A stretch of 64,000 nt of DNA from Rhodococcus wratislaviensis (lineage in GTDB: Bacteria > Actinomycetota > Actinomycetes > Mycobacteriales > Mycobacteriaceae): NCBI RefSeq assembly GCF_900455735.1, contig NZ_UAUI01000007.1, forward strand, positions 122,097 to 186,096, written 5' to 3'. The notes under the pieces are model-generated. The model was not told the DNA's origin. It searched no databases and saw only the letters and a program-made list of their open reading frames with translations. Below are positions 41,754 to 51,933 of this stretch, one piece after another; position 1 is the first letter of the stretch; each line of letters opens with the position of its first letter. The position numbers and the translations under genes were made by a program.

Positions 41754-44700
41754 GCAAGAGCATGGTGAAGCCTCCGGCAGCGCGTTCTGCCGTTCCCGGT
41801 CCGGGTCGTCTGGGTCTCGTCGAGCCGACCGCTCCGTCCGAACTCCGCGATCTGGGCTGGGTCGGTGAAGACAGCATCGAACTGCTCTGGTCGTTGTCGC
41901 GGGCCGCGAACGCCGACCTCGCCCTCCGCACCCTGGTGCGCCTGAAGGAAGGTCTCGGCGAGGGCTGGGCCGAACTCGATGCGGCGCTCCGCACCGACAA
42001 GGGTCTGCGCGGCCGGCTGTTCGGTCTGTTCGGCGCGTCCAGCGCGTTCGGCGACCACCTGGTCGCGGATCCCTCGTCGTGGAAGATCCTCGCCGGCGAC
42101 GTCCGCCTCCCGTCGAAGGACGAGGCGACCGCCACGATGATGGCAGCGGTCGGCGCCGAACCCGAGGAGGGCGCCCACCCGGACGCCAACCTCTACCGGG
42201 CGAAGGTCACCGGACCCGATGCCATCGCGGCGCTGCGCAAGGCGTACCGCGACGAGCTGATGCTGCTCGCCGCCGTCGACCTCGCGGCGACTGTCGAGAA
42301 CGAACCGGTCCTTCCGTACCAGACGGTCGGGCATCAGCTGTCCGACCTGGCGGACGCCGCGCTCAACGCCGCCCTCGCGGTGGCCGTCGCAGCCGTGTGC
42401 CCGGACGCGCCGTGCCCCGTGCGCCTGGCCGTCATCGCCATGGGCAAGTGCGGTGCCCGCGAACTCAATTACGTCAGCGACGTGGACGTGGTCTTCGTCG
42501 CCGAACCCGCCGACGCGATCGCCAGCCGGATCGCAGGCGAGATGATGCGCATCGGGTCCTCGGCCTTCTTCGACGTGGACGCCGCGCTGCGGCCGGAGGG
42601 TAAGCGCGGGGAACTCGTCCGCACCCTCGAGTCCCACGTCGCGTACTACAAGCGCTGGGCCAAGACCTGGGAGTTCCAGGCGCTGCTCAAAGCCCGCCCG
42701 ATGATCGGCGACGCCGCGCTCGGACAGCAATACGTCGACGCCCTCAGCCCGATGGTGTGGACCGCGTCGGAGCGCGAGGACTTCGTTCCCGAGGTGCAGG
42801 CGATGCGCCGCCGGGTGGAGGAGATGGTTCCGCCGGAACTCCGCGAACGTGAACTGAAACTGGGCCGCGGCAGTCTGCGCGACGTCGAGTTCGCCGTCCA
42901 GCTCCTGCAGCTCGTGCACGGGCGTGCGGACGAGGCGCTGCACGTCCAGAGCACCATCGACGCGCTGACCGCTCTCGCCGCCCGCGGCTACGTGGGCCGC
43001 GACGACGCCGCGAATCTCGCTGCGTCCTACGAGTTCCTGCGGTTGCTCGAGCACCGGCTGCAGTTGCAGAAACTGCGGCGCACGCACACCCTCCCGCCCG
43101 CCGACGACGAGGAAGCGCTGCGCTGGCTGGCTCGCGCGGCGCACATGCGGCCCGACGGCAGCAAGGACGCACTCGGCGTTCTCAACGCGGAGATCAAGCG
43201 CAACTCGCACCGCGTGCGGCGCCTCCACGCCAAGCTGTTCTACCGGCCGCTGCTCGAATCGGTGGCGCGCATCGACAAGGAGGCGCTGCGGCTGAGCCCG
43301 GACGCGGCCATCCGCCAGTTGGCGGCGCTGGGCTACACCGCCCCGGAGAATGCGCTCGGGCACCTCACCGCACTCACCAGCGGCGCGTCCCGCAAGGGCC
43401 GCATTCAGGCGCTGCTGCTGCCGACACTCCTCGAATCGCTCGCCGACACACCGGATCCCGATGCGGGCCTGCTCGCGTACCGGCGGCTGTCGGACGCGAT
43501 GACCGATCAGACCTGGTTCCTCCGGCTGCTGCGTGACGAGGCGTCGGTCGCCGAGCGGCTGATGACGGTCCTGGGATCCTCGGCCTACGTCCCCGACCTG
43601 CTGATCAAGGCGCCCGACGTGGTGCGCCTGTTCGCGGATTCGCCTGCCGGGCCGCGACTGCTGGAGTCGAAGCCGGAGGACGTCGCCCGCGGCATCCTGA
43701 CGGCCTCGGCACGCCACGACGACCCGGCCCGCGCGATCGCGGCGGCGCGCTCTCTGCGCCGGTACGAGCTGGCCCGTATCGCCTCCGCGGACATCCTCGG
43801 CATGCTCGATGTGCCGGGCGTGTGCAAGGCGCTGTCGTCCGTATGGGCGGCCGTGCTCAATGCCGCCCTGGCGGCCGTGACCAAGGCGAGCGAGAAGGAA
43901 CTCGGCACACCCGCCCCCGCGACCTTCACGGTGATCGGCATGGGCCGCCTCGGCGGCGGTGAGCTCGGCTACGGCTCCGACGCGGACGTGCTCTTCGTGT
44001 GCGAGCCGCGCGAGGGGATCGACGAGACGGTCGCCGTCAAGTGGGCCAACAGCATCGGCGACAAGGTGCGGGCCCTGCTCGGCGCGCCCAGCACCGATCC
44101 GCCGCTCGAGGTCGACACGGGCCTGCGGCCGGAGGGTCGCAGCGGCCCGATGGTGCGCACACTGGCGTCCTACGAGGCGTACTACGCGCAGTGGGCGCAG
44201 GCGTGGGAGATCCAGGCACTGCTGCGCGCGCATCACGTCGCGGGCGACGCCGATCTGGGCCTGCGCTTCCTGCACATGATCGACAAGACCCGCTATCCGG
44301 AGGGCGGGGTGTCGGAGCAGGCGGTCCGCGAGATCCGGCGCATCAAGGCGCGCGTCGACTCGGAGCGGCTGCCGCGCGGCGCCGACCCGGCGACGCACAC
44401 CAAGCTCGGGCGCGGCGGCCTCGCCGACATCGAATGGACCGTGCAGCTGATCCAGCTCCGGCACGCCCACGAGATCGAGTCGCTGCACAACACGTCGACT
44501 CTCGAGACACTCGACGCGATCGGCGCGGCCGAGTTGCTCAGCGAGTCCGACGTCGAACTGCTGCGTGACGCGTGGATCACGGCGACGAAGGCACGCAACT
44601 GCCTCGTGCTCGTCCGCGGCAAGGCCACCGATCAGCTGCCCGGTTCGGGCCGGGTGCTGTCCGCGGTCGCGCAGATCGCCGGCTGGGGTGGCGGCGATGC

Positions 44701-44776
44701 CGGCGAGTTCCTCGACAACTACCTGCGGGTGACCCGGCGGGCCAAGGCTGTGGTGGAGAGAGTCTTCGGGGAGTGA
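41750..44776 (+). CDS. glnE: Glutamine synthetase adenylyltransferase/deadenylylase GlnE
   Basis: Adds or removes AMP on GlnA1 in response to nitrogen status. The 1008-residue protein has the full two-domain layout: an N-terminal deadenylylase nucleotidyltransferase with [16 protein letters not shown] (near 235) and a C-terminal adenylylase with [16 protein letters not shown] (near 735), each carrying the S-D-x-D metal motif, and helical linkers with the [12 protein letters not shown] and [12 protein letters not shown] segments. The start GTG 41750 overlaps the glnA2 stop, and the stop overlaps the next gene, also as GTGA. Confidence 0.96.
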   Translation: MSKSMVKPPAARSAVPGPGRLGLVEPTAPSELRDLGWVGEDSIELLWSLSRAANADLALRTLVRLKEGLGEGWAELDAALRTDKGLRGRLFGLFGASSAFGDHLVADPSSWKILAGDVRLPSKDEATATMMAAVGAEPEEGAHPDANLYRAKVTGPDAIAALRKAYRDELMLLAAVDLAATVENEPVLPYQTVGHQLSDLADAALNAALAVAVAAVCPDAPCPVRLAVIAMGKCGARELNYVSDVDVVFVAEPADAIASRIAGEMMRIGSSAFFDVDAALRPEGKRGELVRTLESHVAYYKRWAKTWEFQALLKARPMIGDAALGQQYVDALSPMVWTASEREDFVPEVQAMRRRVEEMVPPELRERELKLGRGSLRDVEFAVQLLQLVHGRADEALHVQSTIDALTALAARGYVGRDDAANLAASYEFLRLLEHRLQLQKLRRTHTLPPADDEEALRWLARAAHMRPDGSKDALGVLNAEIKRNSHRVRRLHAKLFYRPLLESVARIDKEALRLSPDAAIRQLAALGYTAPENALGHLTALTSGASRKGRIQALLLPTLLESLADTPDPDAGLLAYRRLSDAMTDQTWFLRLLRDEASVAERLMTVLGSSAYVPDLLIKAPDVVRLFADSPAGPRLLESKPEDVARGILTASARHDDPARAIAAARSLRRYELARIASADILGMLDVPGVCKALSSVWAAVLNAALAAVTKASEKELGTPAPATFTVIGMGRLGGGELGYGSDADVLFVCEPREGIDETVAVKWANSIGDKVRALLGAPSTDPPLEVDTGLRPEGRSGPMVRTLASYEAYYAQWAQAWEIQALLRAHHVAGDADLGLRFLHMIDKTRYPEGGVSEQAVREIRRIKARVDSERLPRGADPATHTKLGRGGLADIEWTVQLIQLRHAHEIESLHNTSTLETLDAIGAAELLSESDVELLRDAWITATKARNCLVLVRGKATDQLPGSGRVLSAVAQIAGWGGGDAGEFLDNYLRVTRRAKAVVERVFGE

Positions 44777-45738
44777 TCGCCGCCTGGGGGGTGCGGGCAC
44801 TGACGGCCCTCGGGTGGCTCGCGGTGCTCGTCGGTGTCTTCGGCGTCGTGCTGAGGTTCCTCGACGTCCAGAACCAGCGCCTGCTCGTGCTGGCGTCCGC
44901 GGCGCCGTACCTGATGGCGGCCGCCGCGGTCGGGGTGCTGTTGCTGGGAATCACCCGGCACTGGATCGGTTTCGGGGTCGCGCTGGCCGTGGCCGCGGTG
45001 GCCACCCTGTCGCAGGGCCCGCTGTACGTGGCGAACAGTTCGGTGACGGCGTCCGGGCCGGAACTGACGGTGATGCAGGCCAACATCTGGCTGGGGAACG
45101 CGGACGCGGACTCCCTCGTCCGGCAGATCCGGGACAACGATGTGGACGTGCTCACCACCAACGAACTGACACCGGAGGCCGTCGACCGGTTGGTGGCCGC
45201 GGGAATCGAATCGACGCTGCCGTTCTCGTTCCTCATGCCCGGCAGTGGCGGCGAGGGAACCGGGATCTGGAGCCGGTACCCGCTGACCGACAAGGTCCAC
45301 CACTCGGAATTCGTCCTGTCCGCGCTGTCGGCCCGGGTGGAACTCCCGGACGGTGCGAGCACGGCTCTGTACGCGTTCCATCCGGTTCCGCCGTGGCCGT
45401 CGGATCCGTCGCTGTGGTCGCGCGAGATGGACCGCATCAAAGTCATTCTCGACGCCGTCCCCGACGATTCGGGACCCGTGATCGTCAGCGGCGACTTCAA
45501 CTCCACCCGTGACCACGTGAAGTACCGCAACCTCGTGACCGGACGCTACCGCGATGCCGCCGACCAGGTGGGTGCCGGAATCCAGAACACGTATCCCGCC
45601 GACCGGCAGCCGTTCCCGCCGATGATCGCGATCGATCACATCGTCACGAGCAGAGCTCAGGCGGAGTCCGTGGAATCGGTGGTCCTGACGGGTTCGGATC
45701 ATCGAGGCCTGATCGCGAAGATCGCCCTCGGCAGCTGA
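44773..45738 (+). CDS. Membrane-anchored endonuclease/exonuclease/phosphatase family protein
   Basis: A 321-residue protein with three N-terminal hydrophobic helices (about 5-95) and a C-terminal endonuclease/exonuclease/phosphatase domain. The catalytic signature appears as [27 protein letters not shown] (near 240) and [10 protein letters not shown] near the end. Proteins of this kind can be DNases, phosphodiesterases or lipid phosphatases; a membrane anchor suggests an extracellular domain. Its start overlaps the glnE stop, so it is translated from the glnA2-glnE message. No link between this domain and nitrogen metabolism is established. Confidence 0.85.
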   Translation: MIAAWGVRALTALGWLAVLVGVFGVVLRFLDVQNQRLLVLASAAPYLMAAAAVGVLLLGITRHWIGFGVALAVAAVATLSQGPLYVANSSVTASGPELTVMQANIWLGNADADSLVRQIRDNDVDVLTTNELTPEAVDRLVAAGIESTLPFSFLMPGSGGEGTGIWSRYPLTDKVHHSEFVLSALSARVELPDGASTALYAFHPVPPWPSDPSLWSREMDRIKVILDAVPDDSGPVIVSGDFNSTRDHVKYRNLVTGRYRDAADQVGAGIQNTYPADRQPFPPMIAIDHIVTSRAQAESVESVVLTGSDHRGLIAKIALGS

Positions 45739-45741
45739 CCG

Positions 45742-46725
45742 TCACGGCAGCGTGACGAAGCCCTTCTCCACCAGCCAGTCCCGGGCCACGTCCGCCGGTT
45801 CCTCGCCCTCGACGTCGACCCGCCGGTTCAGTTCGGTGATCTCCTCGTTGGTCAGCGCCGCGGAGATCGGGGCCATCACCTCCGCCACCTGCGGGTGCGC
45901 CTCGGCGAAGTCCTTGCGCATCGTGATCGCCGGGTTGTACTTCGGGAAGAACTGGCGATCGTCGTCCAGCAGAACCAGATCGAGGGCGATGATGCGGCCG
46001 TCCGTCGTGAACACCTCGCCGAACTTGCATTGCGTGCCGTCCGCGGTGGCCTGATAGATGATGCCGGTCTGCAGGATCTGGCGGTTCGCGCGGGCGGGGT
46101 CGAAGCCGTATTTGGCGGCCATACCCGGGAACCCGTCCTGCCGGACGTTGAATTCGGTTTCGACACAGGTCGTGGCGGCGGCGGGGTCGCGGTTGACCAG
46201 GTCCGCATACTCCGACAGGGTGGTGATCCCGGTTTCCTCGGCGGTCTGCCTGCTCATCGCGAGTGCATACGTGTTGTTCATCGGGGCAGGATCGACCCAC
46301 ACCATCCCGTTGCTGTCGAGGTCTTCGTCGCGGACCGCCTCGAACTGCGCGGTCGGGTCGGGGATCGGGATCTCGTTGCCGAGGTAGTTGATCCACCCGG
46401 TCCCGGTGTACTCGTAGGTGACGTCGATCTGCCCGTCCAGCTGGGCGTCCCGCGTGCTGTTGGACCCCTGGATGTTGGTGAGGTCACGCACGTCGGCGCC
46501 GGCAGCGCTGAGCGCGAACTCGATGATGTACCCGAGGGTGACCTGCTCGGTGAAATCCTTGGAACCGACGGTGATCTTGACGTCCTCGAGTTCGGGTACC
46601 GGCTGGATGCTGCCCGGTTCCACCGACAGCGGCAGGGCGCCACCGGATTCGAGGCCGCAGGACGCTGCGAGGATCCCGCACAGTGTCACGGCCGTCGCGG
46701 CGATCGCCTTCCGGAGGTGGTTCAT
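45742..46725 (-). CDS. Glycine betaine/osmolyte ABC transporter, substrate-binding lipoprotein
   Basis: The 327-residue binding protein of an OpuC-type quaternary-amine uptake system. The lipobox LAASCGL places the lipidated Cys near residue 23. The mature chain begins with KITVGSKDFTEQVTLGYIIE, the standard start of OpuBC/OpuCC/ProX-type binding proteins, and has the Trp/Tyr-rich TYEYTGTGWINYLG segment lining the cage for the quaternary ammonium group. Its start overlaps the stop of the permease gene (TGATG). Last gene of a four-gene operon. It ends 3 bp from the convergent nuclease gene. Confidence 0.93.
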   Translation of the reverse strand: MNHLRKAIAATAVTLCGILAASCGLESGGALPLSVEPGSIQPVPELEDVKITVGSKDFTEQVTLGYIIEFALSAAGADVRDLTNIQGSNSTRDAQLDGQIDVTYEYTGTGWINYLGNEIPIPDPTAQFEAVRDEDLDSNGMVWVDPAPMNNTYALAMSRQTAEETGITTLSEYADLVNRDPAAATTCVETEFNVRQDGFPGMAAKYGFDPARANRQILQTGIIYQATADGTQCKFGEVFTTDGRIIALDLVLLDDDRQFFPKYNPAITMRKDFAEAHPQVAEVMAPISAALTNEEITELNRRVDVEGEEPADVARDWLVEKGFVTLP

Positions 46726-47498
46726 CAGCGCAGCCCCTTCGGACCGAGGAACTCCTCGGCCAGGGCGCCGCACCAGTCGACGAGCAGCGCCAGCGCGACC
46801 GCGAGCACGGCCCCCACCACCAGGGTCACGTTGTCGCGCAACTTGTATCCGGTGTCGATGAGGATCCCCAGACCGCCGGCGCTGACGAGGAAACTGAGTG
46901 TCGCGGTGCCCACGGCGAGCACGAGCGACGTGCGCAGTCCCGCGAGGATGTACGGGACGGCGAGCGGGAACTCGACCTTGCGCAGGACGAGACCGGCGGT
47001 CATGCCCTGTCCGCGCCCGGCGTCGATGACGGCGGGATTGACCTCCTGCAGACCCAGGATCGTGTTCCGGAGAACGGGCAGGAGCGAGTAGAACGCGATG
47101 GGGAGCACGCCGATCCAGAATCCGGTGGTCCCCGTCGCGAGGAACAGCAGCACCAGCAGTCCGATCGCCGGCGCGGCCTGTCCGATGTTGGCGATGCCGA
47201 GGAAGATCGGTGCCAGCTTGGTGAACCCGGGCCGCGTCAGCAGGATCCCCAGCGGAACCGCGATGACGACGACGATCGCGACCACCGCGACCGTGATCAG
47301 CACGTGCTGCCACGTCAGGGTCGCGATGTTGGCGGCGTTGAGACTGCCCTTCTGCGTGGCGGTGAGTTCGCGGTTGAAGGCCCAGGCGAGCACACCCACC
47401 ACCAGGATCACGACGATGACCGGCTGGACCAGCAACCGGGCCCGCTCCGACCGCCGGGCGGCAGGTGCGGTGGGCTTCGTGGCGACGGCAGCCGTCAT
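46725..47498 (-). CDS. Osmolyte ABC transporter permease (OpuCD-like)
   Basis: A 257-residue permease with six hydrophobic segments and the EAA-loop-like sequence IDAGRGQGMTAGLVLRKVEFP (near 145-170). It is longer at the N-terminus than its partner at 48714-49364. GTG/ATG start at 47498 overlaps the ATPase stop by 4 bp. Together with the second permease it forms the channel for betaine-type solutes. Confidence 0.92.
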   Translation of the reverse strand: MTAAVATKPTAPAARRSERARLLVQPVIVVILVVGVLAWAFNRELTATQKGSLNAANIATLTWQHVLITVAVVAIVVVIAVPLGILLTRPGFTKLAPIFLGIANIGQAAPAIGLLVLLFLATGTTGFWIGVLPIAFYSLLPVLRNTILGLQEVNPAVIDAGRGQGMTAGLVLRKVEFPLAVPYILAGLRTSLVLAVGTATLSFLVSAGGLGILIDTGYKLRDNVTLVVGAVLAVALALLVDWCGALAEEFLGPKGLR

Positions 47499-48721
47499 GA
47501 CGGTGTCCCGCCCTCGCTCGCCCCGTTCTGCTTCGGCTCGCTGTCTTCGTCGTCGTGCGCGTGTTCCTCACGCATCGCGGACAGGTGCGTCACCAGTGTG
47601 TCGATGGTGATCAGGCCGCGGTATTCGCCCCGCCGGCCGGTGACGATCGTCGACGCACTGCTCTCCGCCAGGAGCGCTTCGAGGGCGTCCTGCAGCGTCG
47701 ACTGGGTGGACACCACCTCTTCGATCGGGTCGCCGATGCCGCGCAGCGAGGTGGCGTTGGCCAGATGCCGCAACGACACCCAGTGGGTCGGTCGGTCCCG
47801 CGCGTCCAGGAGGACGCCCCACTTGATCTTGCGGGGTGCGATCGCCGCCCGCAGATCGTCCACCGAGCCGTCCTCGTACGCGGTGGGGCAGTCGAGGAGT
47901 TCGACCTCCGCCACCCGGGTGAGCGTCAGCTGCTTCAGCGACGCATCCGCGCCGATGAACCCGGCCACCATGTCGTTGGCGGGATGGGCGAGGATCGCAT
48001 CCGGAGTGTCGTACTGCATGATGTGAGACTGGTTGCCCAGGACTGCGATCCGATCACCCAGCTTGACCGCCTCGTTGAAATCGTGCGTCACGAAGACGAT
48101 CGTCTTGCCGAGATCGGACTGCAGTCGCATCAACTCGTCCTGCAGCAGTCCGCGCGTGATCGGGTCGACCGCGCCGAACGGCTCGTCCATGAGCAGCACC
48201 GGGGGATCGGCGGCCAGCGCCCGCGCCACCCCGACCCGCTGCTGCTGACCGCCCGACAACTGCCGGGGGTAGCGCTCGCGGTAGAGGTCGGGTTCGAGTC
48301 CGACGAGGTCGAGCATCTCGTCGGTGCGGTCGGCGATCTTCTTCTTGTCCCAGCCGATCAGACCGGGGACCGTACCGACGTTCTTGGCGATCGTGAGATG
48401 CGGGAACAGTCCGGCCTGCTGAATCGAGTAGCCGATGCCGCGCCGCAACTTGTCCGGGTCGATGGACAGGGCGTCCTTCCCGCCGATCGTGATCTTCCCC
48501 GACGTCGGTTCGATGAGCCGGTTGATCATGCGCATGGTGGTGGTCTTGCCGCAGCCGGACGGGCCGACGAGAACCACGATCTCCCCGGCGGGGATGCGCA
48601 TCGACACGTTGTCGACGGCCGCCTTCTCCTGGCCCGGGTAGCTCTTGACGACGTCCTCGAGGACGATGTCCACTCCCGAGACGGTGCTTCCGTCGGTGTG
48701 CGGTGTATCGAGGTCAGTCAC
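47495..48721 (-). CDS. Osmolyte ABC transporter ATPase with CBS domains (OpuCA-like)
   Basis: The 408-residue energising subunit. It shows Walker A GPSGCGKTTTM (near 45), the Q loop IQQAGLFPH, signature LSGGQQQRVGVARAL (near 143) and Walker B VLLMDEPFGAVD. The C-terminal 130 residues contain paired CBS domains (near 275-390), which in OpuA-type systems sense ionic strength or cyclic di-AMP. GTG 48721 overlaps the upstream permease by 8 bp. The His/Asp/Glu-rich tail after 390 is unremarkable. Confidence 0.94.
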   Translation of the reverse strand: MTDLDTPHTDGSTVSGVDIVLEDVVKSYPGQEKAAVDNVSMRIPAGEIVVLVGPSGCGKTTTMRMINRLIEPTSGKITIGGKDALSIDPDKLRRGIGYSIQQAGLFPHLTIAKNVGTVPGLIGWDKKKIADRTDEMLDLVGLEPDLYRERYPRQLSGGQQQRVGVARALAADPPVLLMDEPFGAVDPITRGLLQDELMRLQSDLGKTIVFVTHDFNEAVKLGDRIAVLGNQSHIMQYDTPDAILAHPANDMVAGFIGADASLKQLTLTRVAEVELLDCPTAYEDGSVDDLRAAIAPRKIKWGVLLDARDRPTHWVSLRHLANATSLRGIGDPIEEVVSTQSTLQDALEALLAESSASTIVTGRRGEYRGLITIDTLVTHLSAMREEHAHDDEDSEPKQNGASEGGTPS

Positions 48722-49364
48722 GGATCCCCCTGGAGGTGGTGAGTCGGCCGATGACGGCGAGGACGCCGTCGAGTACGAGGGCGAGGATCACGATGAGAAC
48801 GGTCCCCGTGAGGGCCTGCGGTATCGCGGTCGGGCTGCCGACGCGGGACAGTCCCGAGAAGATGAGGTTGCCAAGCCCGGGACCCTTGGCGTAGGCGGCG
48901 ATCGCGAGGATGCCCATCAGCATCTGCGTGCTCACCCGCATGCCCGTCAGGATCGACGGCCAGGCCAACGGGAGTTCGATCCTGCTCAGCACCGTCGTGC
49001 GGCTCATTCCGACGCCCCGGGCGGCGTCGGTGACCGCGGGGTCGACGGAGGCGAGTCCGAGGATGGTGTTCCGGATGATCGGCAGCAGCGCGTACAGCAC
49101 GAGAGCGGTGACGGTGGGGGCGACACCGAGGCCGAGGATCGGGATCAGCAGGCCGAGCAGAGCGAACGACGGGATGGTGAGGATCGTGCTCGCGAGTGCG
49201 GTGGCGATCGAGGAGCCCGCCGGACTGCGGTACACGAGGATACCGATCGCCACCGCGACGATCGTGGCGATCACCACCGACTGCACGACGGCGCTGACGT
49301 GCAGGAACGAGTCGGTGACCAGTTGCTGCTTGCGGGCGGAGACGAAGTCCCACAGTTGCTGCAT
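48714..49364 (-). CDS. Osmolyte ABC transporter permease (OpuCB-like)
   Basis: The 216-residue first permease, with five or six hydrophobic helices and the ATPase-contact loop VDPAVTDAARGVGMSRTTVLSRIELP (near 105-130, in parts). ATG 49364 (MQQLWDF) is preferred; a TTG two codons upstream at 49370 is possible. It is the first gene of the operon permease-ATPase-permease-binding protein; all junctions overlap, so the four are probably translated together. The 49371-49461 gap shows no recognisable operator. Confidence 0.9.
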   Translation of the reverse strand: MQQLWDFVSARKQQLVTDSFLHVSAVVQSVVIATIVAVAIGILVYRSPAGSSIATALASTILTIPSFALLGLLIPILGLGVAPTVTALVLYALLPIIRNTILGLASVDPAVTDAARGVGMSRTTVLSRIELPLAWPSILTGMRVSTQMLMGILAIAAYAKGPGLGNLIFSGLSRVGSPTAIPQALTGTVLIVILALVLDGVLAVIGRLTTSRGIRD

Positions 49365-49461
49365 GTCCAACCGTGAACACCTTTCTCCAGATGTGAAAAC
49401 AGACCTCGGTCCTTCACAGTGCTATGTACCCGAACATCGCGCAGGTGAATCGGAAAGTCTG

Positions 49462-50442
49462 TTACGTGGTCGGGATCATGAACAGCAGGGTGCACACGGC
49501 GATCGAAATCCCGAACAGCGCGATCATCACGGCGTAACCGAGATTCCGCCGGCGGGGGGAGATCGCCGGGTCCATCCACCACCCGAACACCTTGAACGCC
49601 GCCGGAACCGCCCACCAGCCGAGGATCTGGGTGGTGACCAGGTTCGCGAGAAACAGGGCCACGGCGATCGGAACCCCGTGCGCCTCGATGAACGGTGCAC
49701 TGACGAAATGGCCCCAGATCACCACCAGCGGATACAGCACCAGCAGCGCCAGGAGATTGCTTCGGGCGACGGGCACCGGGGGCGGCTCGTCGCCGCCCGC
49801 GCCGCGGAACCAGAAGTCGAAACCGTAGCTCGCTTTGCGGATTCGGAGATTCTTGTTGAACTTCTCGCCTTCCCTCAGGAGGGCGGCCCGCTCGGGTGAA
49901 TCCATCCACGACGCGAGATTGTCCTCCGTGTCGAAGCTCAGCACGATCGTCCAGTCCTCGGTGATCCCCTGCACCGGCCTCTCGACCTTGTGCCCACGGA
50001 AACCCCGGAACCCTGCCTCGGCGGCGGAGATCTTGCGCTGCCAGTCCATGAACGCCGACTCGTCCTCGGGATCGACGTGACAGGAGATGACCACCGACGT
50101 CGCCGACTGCTCCCGGGTCTGCTCGCCGGTGAGCAGGTGGACGTCCTCGTTGCCGATGAAGGCGTGCTTGATCTCCGCCACGAGTTCCGTCCGGAGGTCG
50201 CTGTCCAGCCATGCGCGGGCGTCCTCGATGGTGGCGAACCGCAGCACGTCCACCCAGTCGTCCTGCACGGGCGGCGACGGCGGCACGATGTCCTGATCGA
50301 TGAAACCCGGAACCGTCGCGAGGGCTTCCGCCGCGCGCTTCTGCCACCGTGCGTAGTCGGCGTAACTCGCGTCGTCGATCCGGCGTTGGAAGATCACCGA
50401 CACCGGGGACGCGGCAGGGCTGCGCGGGTGTGAGTGCGGCAC
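49462..50442 (-). CDS. Two ABM domains fused to a membrane domain
   Basis: A 326-residue protein with two antibiotic-biosynthesis-monooxygenase-like (dimeric alpha/beta barrel) domains, about residues 12-100 and 112-200: compare SVIFQRRIDDASYADYARWQ and SVVISCHVDPEDESAFMDWQ, each followed by a GF-containing turn (VPGFIDQD, FRGFRGHK). A Pro-rich link leads to three transmembrane segments (about 235-325) with an interrupted WWAVPAAFKVFGWWM stretch. ABM domains bind small aromatic or haem-like ligands; the membrane fusion suggests a role at the cytoplasmic face, but no activity can be assigned. It ends the stretch upstream of the Opu operon and follows the MFS gene by 6 bp. Confidence 0.8.
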   Translation of the reverse strand: MPHSHPRSPAASPVSVIFQRRIDDASYADYARWQKRAAEALATVPGFIDQDIVPPSPPVQDDWVDVLRFATIEDARAWLDSDLRTELVAEIKHAFIGNEDVHLLTGEQTREQSATSVVISCHVDPEDESAFMDWQRKISAAEAGFRGFRGHKVERPVQGITEDWTIVLSFDTEDNLASWMDSPERAALLREGEKFNKNLRIRKASYGFDFWFRGAGGDEPPPVPVARSNLLALLVLYPLVVIWGHFVSAPFIEAHGVPIAVALFLANLVTTQILGWWAVPAAFKVFGWWMDPAISPRRRNLGYAVMIALFGISIAVCTLLFMIPTT

Positions 50443-50448
50443 GTGAGG

Positions 50449-51702
50449 TCACCTCCGTTCTGGTCGTGATGCGGGCGCGGTGGCGGAGGAACCCTGGGAC
50501 CGCCGGGTCGACGTGGTGAGCAGCAGCAGGACCCCGGCTCCCGCGCCCAGGGTCAGGTACAGCCAGCCCAACGGTGCCTGGCTGTTCTCCGGCAACACTC
50601 CGGCGACGGCCATCGCCGCACTGACGACGAGATAGCAGGCCGCCGTGACGACGCCCCCGATCAGTCCGAGGTTGCGGGTGAACAGTCCGAGGGCCAGCCC
50701 GTACATCTGCGGGCAGAGCACCCCGCATCCCGCGAGCGCGAGGCAGGCGCCGATCGTGATGGCCGGTGCGGTGACGACGGACAGCCCGGCCGTGACGGTG
50801 AGCACGAGTGCGCCCGACACGAACACCCACCACGCGCCGAACGCGAGCCGGCGTGTGCCGACCCGAACAGCCAGCGCGCTGCAGGCGAGTTCGCCGAGGA
50901 GGTTGGCGCCGCCCACGACCAGCGCCACCGCACCGTAGGCGGCAGGGGAGAACCCCAGAATCTGCTGGTAGAGGAAGGGCGCGACGACACCGAACACCAT
51001 CTGAGCGGACGCCATCAGCCCGAACACGAGCACGAACCCCACGAAGATGCGGTGACGCAGGGCCGCACCCAGCACCCGCGCCGCGGCGCCCACGTCGACC
51101 GGTGCCCGCAGTTCCGGCGGAAGGGTCTCCGGCAGTCCCGCGACGACGAGGGGAACGGCGAGCGCCGCGAGAAGCGCGATCAGCCCGAACACCAGACGCC
51201 ACGAGATGAACTGCACGAGTACCCCACCGACGGCGGGTGCGAGAACGGGCGCCAGCCCCCACGCGGCCCCGAGGAGACCGGAGACGGACGTGAGCCGCGC
51301 ACCGCGATAGCAGTCGGCGGCGATCGCGTAGGCGAGGACGAGGCACGCGCACCCGCCGATACCCTGCACGAACCTCAGACCGAGCAGGAGTGTGATGTTC
51401 TGCACGAGTGCGCATCCCACGCTGGTGACGACGAGGATCGCCAGGCAGGTCAGCAGAGTTCGTTTGCGCCCCACCGCATCCGCGATCAGGCCGACCGGAA
51501 TGAACGCCAGACTCATCCCCAGCATGTAGGCCGTCACCGTGTTCTGCACCACGGCCGCGGACGCGTCCAGGTCGAGCACCATCTGCGGCAACGCCGGGGT
51601 GTAGATGTCGAGCGGGATCTGGCTGAGCGGAATCACCAGCAGCAGAATGACCACCACACGGCGCGGAACCGGCACGCCGGACGGCGTCGTGGGCACTGAC
51701 AT
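50449..51702 (-). CDS. MFS drug efflux pump, Bcr/CflA type
   Basis: A 417-residue 12-helix major facilitator. The motif A loop LIADAVGRKRTLL lies between helices 2 and 3 (near 70), and the motif C-like stretch WGLAPVLAPAVGGVLV (near 150) marks it as a drug:proton antiporter of the Bcr/CflA group. An N-terminal RRVVVILLLVIPLSQIPLDIYTPALPQM opening is typical of that group. A hydrophilic Ser/Arg-rich C-terminal tail is seen. Precedes the ABM-domain gene with a 6-bp gap, so the two are probably one transcript. Substrate unknown. Confidence 0.91.
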   Translation of the reverse strand: MSVPTTPSGVPVPRRVVVILLLVIPLSQIPLDIYTPALPQMVLDLDASAAVVQNTVTAYMLGMSLAFIPVGLIADAVGRKRTLLTCLAILVVTSVGCALVQNITLLLGLRFVQGIGGCACLVLAYAIAADCYRGARLTSVSGLLGAAWGLAPVLAPAVGGVLVQFISWRLVFGLIALLAALAVPLVVAGLPETLPPELRAPVDVGAAARVLGAALRHRIFVGFVLVFGLMASAQMVFGVVAPFLYQQILGFSPAAYGAVALVVGGANLLGELACSALAVRVGTRRLAFGAWWVFVSGALVLTVTAGLSVVTAPAITIGACLALAGCGVLCPQMYGLALGLFTRNLGLIGGVVTAACYLVVSAAMAVAGVLPENSQAPLGWLYLTLGAGAGVLLLLTTSTRRSQGSSATAPASRPERR

Positions 51703-51933
51703 CCCGCACCACCTGCTTCTCGACCCGAGGGGCTGGAGAACGGAGCAAGTATCCCGACAGGCTTCGACCGCACGTTCCGCAACGGTCCGTGCGGTCGGTT
51801 CCCTGGATCATACGACGCGACCCGCGGCGCTCGGGCCGGTTCCGGACCGCGCGGCAGGGGAGGGACACACGAAACGACGGCGTCCGGCTTCCGTCGTAGG
51901 CTGAATCTCCCATGTGACGAACAGGAGGCTCAG

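Noticed and set aside
41573..44800. 1075-codon minus-strand open frame
   Set aside because: Antisense to glnE, which has clear two-domain motifs; the opposite frame is a GC-rich shadow.
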